Origin: Treponema sp. OMZ 838
GTDB lineage: Bacteria > Spirochaetota > Spirochaetia > Treponematales > Treponemataceae
DNA: 64,000 nucleotides
Direction of reading: 5' to 3'
Assembly (NCBI RefSeq): GCF_000775995.1
Contig: NZ_CP009227.1
Span: 1,302,001 to 1,366,000, forward strand
Shown here: positions 38,280-45,241 of the stretch, in pieces
How the letters are laid out: each line of letters begins with the position of its first letter
How positions within the stretch are numbered: position 1 is the first letter of the stretch
Notes under the pieces: model-generated
Told to the model about the DNA's origin: nothing
Seen by the model: the letters and a program-made list of their open reading frames with translations, nothing else
Databases searched by the model: none
Made by a program: the position numbers and the translations under genes

Positions 38280-38559
38280 CCTTTTGAAAATATACAGCGC
38301 ATCTACTGCGTCGCATCATTAAAAGTGTACATCCGTGTACACTTTTAATGGCGATGTTTCGGTGCTGCCGAAACATCGCTTCTGATAAAACCAGCGGCAT
38401 CCATGCCGCTACTGAAATTCTCACCGTTTCAGAACGGACATGGATGTCCGTGATATAAAACAAGAGCGATGTTTTTGCGTGAGCAAAAACTCGCCGTCAG
38501 CAAATGTACACGGATGTACATTTGCTGGCAGGGTATCTACACCGTCTCTTTTCAAAAGG
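38280..38559. repeat. Mirror-symmetric multi-hairpin element upstream of hsdR
   Basis: Ends CCTTTTGAAAA (38280-38290) and TTTTCAAAAGG (38549-38559) are inverted repeats. From the left come hairpin A (38318-38349, TGTACATCCGTGTACA core), hairpin B (GCGATGTTTCGG, 38351-38379) and hairpin C (CGGCATCCATGCCG). From the right the order is mirrored: CGGACATGGATGTCCG (38435-38450), a bulged B hairpin (about 38464-38494), then hairpin A with CAGCAAATGTACA stems (38498-38527). The left end overlaps the hsdR ribosome-binding site. No gene lies in 38303-38610. Confidence 0.75.
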
Positions 38560-38603
38560 CTCACGAAAACCTGATTTTTCAAAAAAGAGGTGTTTCATCG
38601 CTG

Positions 38604-38626
38604 CGCTAAATCAGAATTTATCGGCT
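38604..38626 (+). repeat. 23-bp direct repeat, copy 1 (possible attachment site)
   Basis: Starts CGCTAAATCAGAATTTATCG and is identical over 23 bp to 41690-41712, in the same orientation. It covers the last codons and stop of the PIN-toxin gene. The two copies bracket toxin, antitoxin, hsdS and tyrosine recombinase. Confidence 0.7.
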
Positions 38627-39024
38627 AATATATCCAAGGCTTGATGCGGTGTTATGACGAAGGGAACTTCAGGAAAATGTTTTATATTGCCGGTAATTAA
38701 ATAAGCATTAAACTGTTGCCGAGCATGTAACGTAACGGCATAGAAAACAATGTCTTTCGGATCGGGCATTGGTTCATTGACTGATATGCCGTTAAATTTT
38801 ATCCCTATCTCTTGTATCGCATGTACTGCAATATCAACTGATTTTGCCGGAAAACAAAATTTTGGACGGTGCAGTACGGTAGAATATTCAGCAATAATTT
38901 CTTCATTATAAATCGGAATAATATTACCTGCATACATGTTATTGACGACAGAGCGAGGAACAGAATTTTCCTTTAGAAATGCTGAAACAAGCACATTTGT
39001 ATCAACAACAGCATATAGAGGCAT
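38611..39024 (-). CDS. PIN-domain toxin (putative TA toxin, VapC-like)
   Basis: 137 residues from the ATG at 39024, preceded by AAGGGAT. The longer frame to 39072 overlaps the antitoxin gene. The PIN fold acidic residues are visible in VVDTNVLVSAFL and PDPKDIVFYA, with a further 'YLITGNIKHFPE' segment. This matches the 'PIN family TA toxin component' group, which cleaves RNA. The gene begins four bases after the DinJ-like antitoxin stop, so the pair is an operon. Its 3' end contains the 23-bp direct repeat. Confidence 0.85.
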   Translation of the reverse strand: MPLYAVVDTNVLVSAFLKENSVPRSVVNNMYAGNIIPIYNEEIIAEYSTVLHRPKFCFPAKSVDIAVHAIQEIGIKFNGISVNEPMPDPKDIVFYAVTLHARQQFNAYLITGNIKHFPEVPFVITPHQALDILADKF

Positions 39025-39028
39025 ATTA

Positions 39029-39337
39029 TTATCCCTTGCGAACGGCATTGATTTCAGCATTAATTTCGTCAAGACTCATATCGGCAATGCCGTTTACGGT
39101 AGCACTTTCGGTCATTTTCTGCATTGCAGACATCACATCTTGTGGAATTCGCCTTTTCAAAGCCTTTTGATCCGAATTTCCTAACTTCATGCTAAATGGA
39201 ATGCCATTTTCTGCAACGCTCCGCTTAAAAAAAATACGCACTGCTGTTGATAAATCTAAGCCAAGACCTTCATAGACGGCAGCAGCATCGTTTTTCAGCT
39301 TTTCATCTACTCGGATTTGAACTAAGGTACTTGCCAT
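39029..39337 (-). CDS. RelB/DinJ-family antitoxin
   Basis: 102 residues from the ATG at 39337. The start 'MASTLVQIRVDEKLKNDAAA' and GLDLSTAVRIFF form the ribbon-helix-helix DNA-binding domain of DinJ/RelB antitoxins, followed by NGIPFSM, also typical. The C-terminal part should neutralise the downstream PIN toxin. The usual partners of DinJ are RelE/YafQ toxins, so this is a mixed pairing. AGGAGAT precedes the ATG. Confidence 0.88.
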   Translation of the reverse strand: MASTLVQIRVDEKLKNDAAAVYEGLGLDLSTAVRIFFKRSVAENGIPFSMKLGNSDQKALKRRIPQDVMSAMQKMTESATVNGIADMSLDEINAEINAVRKG

Positions 39338-39446
39338 AAGGAATCTCCTGAAACCGATATTATCATATAAAAAGTCATTTTTGCAAGTATAATGTAATAA
39401 CAAATTCTTATAGCTGTAAAAATCTTTCAAATTGTTTGAAAATATA

Positions 39447-40631
39447 TCAATCAAGCTCTATTTTTGAAACGTCTATTTCTCCAGACATCAATTTGGGGAG
39501 AAGAGTGTCGCGGAGGGCAGAAAGCGCTGTATTTTCAATACGGGTTGTGATAATAAAATCATATACGTGACTAAGCAAGTTTCCCACTGTCAAATATACT
39601 TGTTTTGTAGGAATAACAACCTCTGCTTTTGCTAAATTTTCTCGTTTGATATGTCCTAGTGTGGTTGCTTTATCTGCAGCTTCCGTAATAAAGTGATGTA
39701 AATGAAATTTTGTCCAACAATAATAAAACCATTTGACATATTTGTTCGAGCTTACTTTAAAAAGATGTTGGTTCAATCCGCACAAACCTCCACACCAGAA
39801 ATCGATTAGTAAACTTCCTGACCAAGAAAAAATAACATCGCCATTATGTATTAAATAAGCAGGATTTACATTATTTGAACATAATTCACTGCTATTATCG
39901 CAAAAACCTTGACGAAGTTCTTTGATTTTCATAACAGGAATTCCTTGTTCATTATTGAGAGGGCGATATTTTTGCATTGCTAGGCCATTCACATAATCTG
40001 CAATATCCAGTAAACACGCCTTTTCCCAATCATCTGGCATTGTACCGCCGAATGGCTCAAAATCAATAAACCATGACTTAAAAATTGCCTGAGCCTGCTG
40101 CTCTAAATTAGTATTTATCTGCCGATTGAGCTCGATTTTATCGTCGAGGAGTCTTAGAAGTTTCGTCAATTTTTGTTGTTCAGTATATGACGGACAAGAA
40201 ATTTCAAGATTTTTAACAACATCAAGTTGTACTCTTTGCCGTCCGGAAGAACCAACCATTGATTTTATTGCACCTTCTCTAACGTCAGAACTCGTTGCTA
40301 AATAGTAAATATAATCAGCATCCGCTATTCCTTTTTTTGCTCTTAAAACAATATATTCTGTAGAACCAAATCCAATTTCATTATCATTTAATAAAGAAAT
40401 TTTAGCTGTTTTACCATTTTCTAGACAGGGAGTAATTCTAGCCATTATCGTATCGCCATTACGAAATTTTGTACCGCTATAAAAAACTTCTTTTGTATAT
40501 CCTATAACATCTCTACAAAAAGGCGTAAGCTGTGTCATTTCTATTTTTTTAGCAGCAGAGCCTTTGGGTATACTTTCTTTAGGATTAAATTCAATAATAT
40601 CTTTCAATTTACATTCTTTCCACTTTTCCAT
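39447..40631 (-). CDS. hsdS: Type I restriction specificity subunit, intact copy
   Basis: 394 residues in the usual two-TRD layout. The N-terminal target-recognition domain (about 1-150) ends in a conserved central helix (LDDKIELNRQINTNLEQQAQ, then 'AIFKSWFIDFEPFGGTMPDD'). The second TRD follows (about 205-350), and the C-terminal helix ends LLPKLMSGEIDVSKIELD. HsdS reads the bipartite DNA target for the methylase and nuclease. It shares a 97-bp direct repeat with the split hsdS at 42394-43622. It follows the recombinase gene by 25 bases. Confidence 0.93.
   Translation of the reverse strand: MEKWKECKLKDIIEFNPKESIPKGSAAKKIEMTQLTPFCRDVIGYTKEVFYSGTKFRNGDTIMARITPCLENGKTAKISLLNDNEIGFGSTEYIVLRAKKGIADADYIYYLATSSDVREGAIKSMVGSSGRQRVQLDVVKNLEISCPSYTEQQKLTKLLRLLDDKIELNRQINTNLEQQAQAIFKSWFIDFEPFGGTMPDDWEKACLLDIADYVNGLAMQKYRPLNNEQGIPVMKIKELRQGFCDNSSELCSNNVNPAYLIHNGDVIFSWSGSLLIDFWCGGLCGLNQHLFKVSSNKYVKWFYYCWTKFHLHHFITEAADKATTLGHIKRENLAKAEVVIPTKQVYLTVGNLLSHVYDFIITTRIENTALSALRDTLLPKLMSGEIDVSKIELD
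40026..40122 (+). repeat. 97-bp direct repeat in hsdS, copy 1
   Basis: Identical by eye to 42922-43018 and in the same orientation; it encodes the central helix region of HsdS between the two recognition domains. It is a site where homologous recombination could swap domains. Confidence 0.85.
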
Positions 40632-40656
40632 ATTTATTCCTCAGCACAATTATTTC

Positions 40657-41640
40657 TTATCCAATATATTTGCGATGTGCAATTTTGACATTGCTTTGTT
40701 TGACCATCGCGTACTGCAATGTGGTATCGATACGTTTATGTCCCAATAGCTGCTGTAGTTGTTCGATGGGCATTCCCTTATCGATTGCCATTGTCGCCAA
40801 TGTTCTTCTGAATTTATGAGGATGCACCCGCGCCAATCCTAACTGTTTTCCCAATCGGCGCAAACAAGTTTCAATACCGCCGATATTCATTCTATTATAT
40901 GGAGCTTTAAGCGAGACGAAAAGAGCTGGATTATCGTCAGTTCTGCTTTGAAGATAATTTTTTAAATGTATCTTTGTTCGGGCATCAAAATATACCACTC
41001 GTTCCTTATTACCTTTACCGAACACAACACATTCACGTTCGTTAAAATCTATATCGTTCCGATTAAGAAGCACCATTTCACCCACTCTCATGCCGGTTGA
41101 TGCAAGCATATCGATCATTGCTAAATCGCGCGGTTCGGTGCAGTTATCCCGCATCATTTCTAGAGCTTCATCAGAATAAGTCTCTTTTATGTTAATAACA
41201 GCTTTTACTTTATGGATTCGCCGTACCGGACTTTTTAAAATATGATCTTCATCTTCAAGCCACGAGAAAAAACTCGACAATATCCGCCGAATATTATCAA
41301 TTGTAACCCTGCAGGACTGTTTTTGCTGCTGATAACTTGTAAGATAGCTGCGTATATCTTCCGTTTCAATCTGTTTTATATCTTTGTTTACCGTAGAAAG
41401 CATAGCTTGAATGGTTGTATGGTAGTATTTGAGCGATTTTTCCGAACATCCTTCGACCCGTTTAGCCGATAGAAATAAGTCAACAAGATTAAGTGTACTG
41501 CATTCCGAGCTTCCGTCTTTCTTGGTTATTTCATACTGAAAAAGAACATATTGCATTACTGCTTGTAGCTTTTCAAGCTGGGCATTATTTAAACAGGGCA
41601 ACATAGACTGCATAACGTCATTTATAAGATTTTGTTTCAT
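40657..41640 (-). CDS. Tyrosine recombinase/integrase
   Basis: 327 residues. A SAM-like core-binding domain (about 50-140) precedes the catalytic domain. The catalytic Arg is in TGMRVGEM, the second box has HPHKFRRT, and LLGHKRIDTTLQYA supplies the last His and the Tyr nucleophile, so the active site is complete. It resembles XerC/D-like recombinases that sit in hsdS loci and move S-subunit segments. It lies between two hsdS genes and next to a 23-bp direct repeat at 41690. Confidence 0.93.
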   Translation of the reverse strand: MKQNLINDVMQSMLPCLNNAQLEKLQAVMQYVLFQYEITKKDGSSECSTLNLVDLFLSAKRVEGCSEKSLKYYHTTIQAMLSTVNKDIKQIETEDIRSYLTSYQQQKQSCRVTIDNIRRILSSFFSWLEDEDHILKSPVRRIHKVKAVINIKETYSDEALEMMRDNCTEPRDLAMIDMLASTGMRVGEMVLLNRNDIDFNERECVVFGKGNKERVVYFDARTKIHLKNYLQSRTDDNPALFVSLKAPYNRMNIGGIETCLRRLGKQLGLARVHPHKFRRTLATMAIDKGMPIEQLQQLLGHKRIDTTLQYAMVKQSNVKIAHRKYIG

Positions 41641-41689
41641 TTTATATCTCCTCTCTACTTACGGTATCGGTAAAATAGAGAATAGAGAC

Positions 41690-41712
41690 CGCTAAATCAG
41701 AATTTATCGGCT
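41690..41712 (+). repeat. 23-bp direct repeat, copy 2 (possible attachment site)
   Basis: Same 23 bases and orientation as 38604-38626. It lies about 50 bases from the recombinase start codon, where an attachment site would be expected. Flanking bases outside the 23 bp differ between copies. Confidence 0.7.
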
Positions 41713-41751
41713 TAATCAGGGCTTTATCCTAAGTTTTAGAATCGATTTCTG

Positions 41752-42021
41752 CTATAGCTGATTAACGGGACATCCGTTTTGCCGTGCCCAGCGGATAACT
41801 TCGTTCATGCGTTTTTGATAGCCTTTAACACCTGAACTTTGCAACCATGCCAAATTATCTAAGTCTATTCTAAAGGACACCGGTTTTTTTAAGGGTTTCC
41901 AATTTTTTAAATGCCCTTCTGAAAAGTCCTTTTCCGTAAGTTCCGGAATATCCGTAAAATCGATATTTTTACGCAATTCTTCCATTCTTTTAGCTGTAAA
42001 ACTGTTTGCACCATTGTTCAT
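41752..42021 (-). CDS. brnA: BrnA-family antitoxin
   Basis: 89 residues from the ATG at 42021; the longer frame to 42114 lies inside the toxin gene. The C-terminal part KKPVSFRIDLDNLAWLQSSG, then GYQKRMNEVIRWA, is the BrnA ribbon-helix-helix, which binds the operon promoter and, via the N-terminal part, the BrnT toxin. It overlaps brnT by 32 bases in a different frame, the usual arrangement. Confidence 0.88.
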   Translation of the reverse strand: MNNGANSFTAKRMEELRKNIDFTDIPELTEKDFSEGHLKNWKPLKKPVSFRIDLDNLAWLQSSGVKGYQKRMNEVIRWARQNGCPVNQL

Positions 42022-42301
42022 AAAGTCTTTCCTCTTCATTTGACGAAATACGGGCGGATATAATCCTAATCCGTTCCCGTTCCGTATAGCAGGAAACAAC
42101 CACTGCAAATCCATTTATTTTAGCAGTGCCGATATATCGTGTTTCATCTAAACTTGAATGAGCAAAATCTTCCTTTTCCCAAAAAAGAGGATCATCAAAC
42201 ATCGGCAGTATTTCTTCAAAAGAAATACCATGCTTTTTTATGTTCAACGTCTCTTTAGCTTTATCCCATTCAAAACGACCATGTATAACATTTTCACCCA
42301 T
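41990..42301 (-). CDS. brnT: BrnT-family toxin
   Basis: 103 residues with the family pattern FEWDKAKETLNIKKHGISFE at the N-terminus and RYIGTAKINGFAVVVSC, then RIRIISARISSNEEE in the core. BrnT is a RelE-like ribonuclease. The conserved RIISAR segment of the active site is present. Together with brnA it forms a second toxin-antitoxin module inside the type I restriction locus, upstream of the recombinase. Confidence 0.92.
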   Translation of the reverse strand: MGENVIHGRFEWDKAKETLNIKKHGISFEEILPMFDDPLFWEKEDFAHSSLDETRYIGTAKINGFAVVVSCYTERERIRIISARISSNEEERLYEQWCKQFYS

Positions 42302-42393
42302 TTGATTGCCTATAATTATTATACATTCTGTATATACAATTTGTCAATTATAATTTTCTCTCATTACCTAAAATAGCTATTATCAGTTGACCT

Positions 42394-42936
42394 TTATTCC
42401 AACTCTATCTTTGAAACATCGATTTCACCCGACATAAGTTTTGGTAAGAGGGTGTCGCGGAGAGAGGAAAGGGTATATATCTCTTTTATATTATTATCGA
42501 TAGCACTATTAATAGCTGTAAATTGATCTATAAGAGTAAAGTTATTAATATCTTTAGGGCCAATAAATCGGAAATCTTCGAGATTCCCTTTTGTAATAAA
42601 GTTAATTACAGAACCTCGCGCAGCTTTTGTAATTTCAGAAAGATGAAATTTGACAGCATAATATAGCCAACTTGTATATCTTGAAATTGTTGGAATTAGC
42701 ACATATGTACGTTGATATGCCTCAAACTTTCCATTATACCACTTAACATTAAAATCACCGTTGCCTGCAACAAGAATTGCATTTGCATCAAATGAATATT
42801 CATCTGTCCAACTAATAGTCTGTGAGCAGCTGAAAAATGGATAGCGCCCTTTTTCTGATGAAATATTAGCATTTTTCTTTCCCGTTACTACCGGCAAAAA
42901 ATCTCCTAACCGATACTCATTCCAATCATCTGGCAT
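42394..42936 (-). CDS. hsdS: HsdS C-terminal half (separated by frameshift)
   Basis: 180 residues beginning MPDDWNEYRLGDFL, a single target-recognition domain and the conserved end LRDTLLPKLMSGEIDVSKIE. It is the second half of the hsdS that starts at 43622. Adding or removing the 65-bp insertion at 43019-43083 would rejoin the halves. An internal ATG allows the half to be translated alone; half-S proteins can assemble in some type I systems, so function is not excluded. Confidence 0.8.
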   Translation of the reverse strand: MPDDWNEYRLGDFLPVVTGKKNANISSEKGRYPFFSCSQTISWTDEYSFDANAILVAGNGDFNVKWYNGKFEAYQRTYVLIPTISRYTSWLYYAVKFHLSEITKAARGSVINFITKGNLEDFRFIGPKDINNFTLIDQFTAINSAIDNNIKEIYTLSSLRDTLLPKLMSGEIDVSKIELE

Positions 42937-43018
42937 TGTACCGCCGAATGGCTCAAAATCAATAAACCATGACTTAAAAATTGCCTGAGCCTGCTGCTCT
43001 AAATTAGTATTTATCTGC
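42922..43018 (+). repeat. 97-bp direct repeat in hsdS, copy 2
   Basis: Second copy of the central hsdS segment at 40026-40122. Recombination between the two would delete about 2.9 kb with brnTA and the recombinase and create a hybrid hsdS. Confidence 0.85.
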
Positions 43019-43082
43019 TTAAAAATATCCGCAGCAAAACAAAAAGCATCAAAAATAACAGCAGTAAATTAGTATTTATCTG
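43000..43082. repeat. 65-bp insertion with 18-bp duplication breaking hsdS
   Basis: TAAATTAGTATTTATCTG occurs at 43000-43017 and again at 43065-43082, with 47 extra bases between. The 65-bp gain is not a multiple of three and splits hsdS into two frames. The inserted frame would read 'AVIFDAFCFAADIFK' in one phase. Confidence 0.85.
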
Positions 43083-43622
43083 TCGATTGAGCTCGATTTT
43101 TTTATCAATATCATATAAAATATCAACAATTTTTTGTTGTATGGTAATAGAAGGAAGCCGTATTTCCATTCTTTTCATAATCCAACCAGAAAGGCCTCCT
43201 CTTGTACTTGTTCCATCTGATAATTGCCTAAGCTCCTGATAACGATTAGTTAGATTATAATATAAATAGAGCGGCAGAATGATATTTTGTTTAGGAACAA
43301 GAACTAACACAGATTGACTTACATATGTATCTATCATTAAATAACTTACTTGTCCCCTAGTATAGCCTTGTCCGGCAGAAGCGACAATGATACTACCTTG
43401 CTGTGCTTTTTTAGTCGCAGAAAACTTTACACCCTCTGAGGTGATTTTTTTCTTTGTATCATAAATGAAATGTTTTGATGTTTCACTGGACGATAGCCAA
43501 TTTACATCCCCATTCCAGAATAATGATTGTTTTGTTGAAGGAGTTCCACCACTATATATATTGGTACAGGTTTGATTCAATGTATAAATTTTCCACTCAC
43601 ATCTCATAGCCGATTGCTCCAA
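43011..43622 (-). CDS. hsdS: HsdS N-terminal half (separated by frameshift)
   Basis: 203 residues: a target-recognition domain followed by DIDKKIELNRQINTN, after which the frame runs into a hydrophobic nonsense tail (LLLLFLMLFVLLRIFLSR). The correct continuation lies after the 65-bp insertion. The start overlaps the hsdM end by 26 bases; an ATG at 43607 is an alternative. Its recognition domain differs from that of the intact hsdS, so the locus encodes two distinct DNA specificities. Confidence 0.82.
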   Translation of the reverse strand: MEQSAMRCEWKIYTLNQTCTNIYSGGTPSTKQSLFWNGDVNWLSSSETSKHFIYDTKKKITSEGVKFSATKKAQQGSIIVASAGQGYTRGQVSYLMIDTYVSQSVLVLVPKQNIILPLYLYYNLTNRYQELRQLSDGTSTRGGLSGWIMKRMEIRLPSITIQQKIVDILYDIDKKIELNRQINTNLLLLFLMLFVLLRIFLSR

Positions 43623-45102
43623 GGTTTTTACGTATTTCGGCTTCTAATTCGTGTGATTTTGCGAAGAGTCCCGTTAATTCGGCAGTCAAACGCTTCATTT
43701 TATCATCGAAAGGTTCACCATCATCTTCTTGTTCTTCAATACCGACATAGCGTCCCGGCGTTAAGATAAAATCCTGCCGAGCAATCTCCTCCGTATCGGC
43801 GATTGCACAGAAGCCTTTTACCGGTTCTAAGGTTCCGTTTTGAAATGCTTCAAAAGTATCGCCGAGTTTTTTAATATCCTCATCGCTAAAATCCCGATGG
43901 TTTTTATCTACCATGTGTCCCATTTTGCGGGCATCGATAAATACGGTTTTTCCTTTCTGCTTTTTGTTTTTTGAAATGAACCAGAGGGTAACAGGAATAG
44001 TAACGCTGTAAAAAAGTTGTGTAGGCAGCGCAACGATTCCTTCTATTAAGTCTGCTTCAATAATATTTTTTCTGATTTGACCTTCTCCGCTTGTTTGTGT
44101 CGAAAGAGCACCATTGGCAAGTACAAGTCCGATTTTACCGTTAGCAGAAAGATGGTGTATCATGTGCTGTATCCACGCATAGTTCGCATTGCCGGCAGGA
44201 GGAAGCCCATATTTCCAGCGGACATCATCTTTAAGCTTATCCTGTCCCCAGTTTGAGAGATTGAAGGGCGGATTTGCCATAATATAATCGGCTTTTAAGG
44301 TTGGATGTAAGTCGTTAAAAAAGGTATCGGCTTGATGAGAGCCGAAATCAACTTCGATACCGCGGATTGCCATATTCATTTTTGCCATTTTCCAGGTATC
44401 GGCATTGCTTTCTTGTCCGTACACTGAAATACCGTAGCGGTTCCCCGCATGTTCATTGATAAATCGAACCGATTGTACGAACATACCGCCCGATCCGCAG
44501 CATGGATCATAGATGCGGCAGTTGGAAAACGGCTTGAGTATTTCTACAATAGTTTTGACAATACTTGCGGGAGTATAAAACTCTCCGCCCTTTTTACCCT
44601 CGTAGGCAGCAAACTGCGCAATGCAGTATTCATACGTTCTGCCGAGCAAGTCTTTGCTTTCCTCCGTACCATCCATATCCATGTTGGTAAAAAGGTCAAC
44701 AACATCACCAAGAACACGCTTATCCAAATCATGACTTGCATAATTTTGAGGCAGCACATTTTTAAGGTTTTTATTTTCTGCTTCTATTTCCCGCATTGCG
44801 GTATCAATTACAATGCCGATTTCCGGAGTATGCGCTGCCGTCGCGATGATATTCCAGCGAGCTTTTTCGGGTACAAAGAAAATATTTTTCTCTTCGTAAG
44901 CATCGCGATCGTTCTCAAAACCGTCACCGTCGCTCACTAGCTCAGCATAGCGTTTTTCAAATGCAGATGAAATGTACCGTAAAAAAATCAGTCCAATAAT
45001 TACTTTCCGGTATTCGGCAGCAGGGATATGTCCCCACAAGACGCATGCAGCATCCCAAATCTGTTTTTCAAATCCGATATTCGCATTGTTTTTTACCGGC
45101 AT
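43597..45102 (-). CDS. hsdM: Type I restriction-modification DNA methylase subunit
   Basis: 501-residue N6-adenine methyltransferase subunit. Motif I is DPCCGSGG (199-206), the catalytic motif IV NPPF (277-280), preceded by the HsdM N-terminal helical domain. With HsdS it methylates host DNA at the bipartite target. AAGGAG precedes the ATG. It heads the locus and is followed directly by the split hsdS. A glutathione peroxidase fragment lies upstream. Confidence 0.96.
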   Translation of the reverse strand: MPVKNNANIGFEKQIWDAACVLWGHIPAAEYRKVIIGLIFLRYISSAFEKRYAELVSDGDGFENDRDAYEEKNIFFVPEKARWNIIATAAHTPEIGIVIDTAMREIEAENKNLKNVLPQNYASHDLDKRVLGDVVDLFTNMDMDGTEESKDLLGRTYEYCIAQFAAYEGKKGGEFYTPASIVKTIVEILKPFSNCRIYDPCCGSGGMFVQSVRFINEHAGNRYGISVYGQESNADTWKMAKMNMAIRGIEVDFGSHQADTFFNDLHPTLKADYIMANPPFNLSNWGQDKLKDDVRWKYGLPPAGNANYAWIQHMIHHLSANGKIGLVLANGALSTQTSGEGQIRKNIIEADLIEGIVALPTQLFYSVTIPVTLWFISKNKKQKGKTVFIDARKMGHMVDKNHRDFSDEDIKKLGDTFEAFQNGTLEPVKGFCAIADTEEIARQDFILTPGRYVGIEEQEDDGEPFDDKMKRLTAELTGLFAKSHELEAEIRKNLGAIGYEM

Positions 45103-45109
45103 AGTGACG

Positions 45110-45230
45110 GCTCCTTTTTTTGAGTTAATTTACCTACCACACACTTTTCTACACATGCTGCGACATCAGCCATGGAGGAGGTCGGTTCAAAGCGGGCAAT
45201 GACCGTACCATCCCGGGTGTAGTTGTACGT
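45110..45230 (-). pseudogene. Glutathione peroxidase C-terminal remnant
   Basis: Minus-strand codons from 45230 read YNYTRDGTVIARFEPTSSMA, then DVAACVEKCV. 'DG.VIARFEPT..M.DV...V' is the C-terminal end of bacterial glutathione peroxidases. An in-frame TAA precedes it and the catalytic part is missing. The frame runs on into the hsdM ribosome site, so the restriction locus was joined to the tail of an old gene. Confidence 0.7.
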
Positions 45231-45241
45231 TTATGTTTTAC

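Noticed and set aside
38280-38559. CRISPR-like array of palindromes
   Set aside because: The palindromes are not regularly spaced identical repeats with unique spacers, and no cas gene is present.
41690-41751. Longer duplicate of the PIN-toxin 3' end
   Set aside because: Similarity stops after 23 bp on both sides and upstream codons do not encode PIN sequence, so a short direct repeat is the better description.
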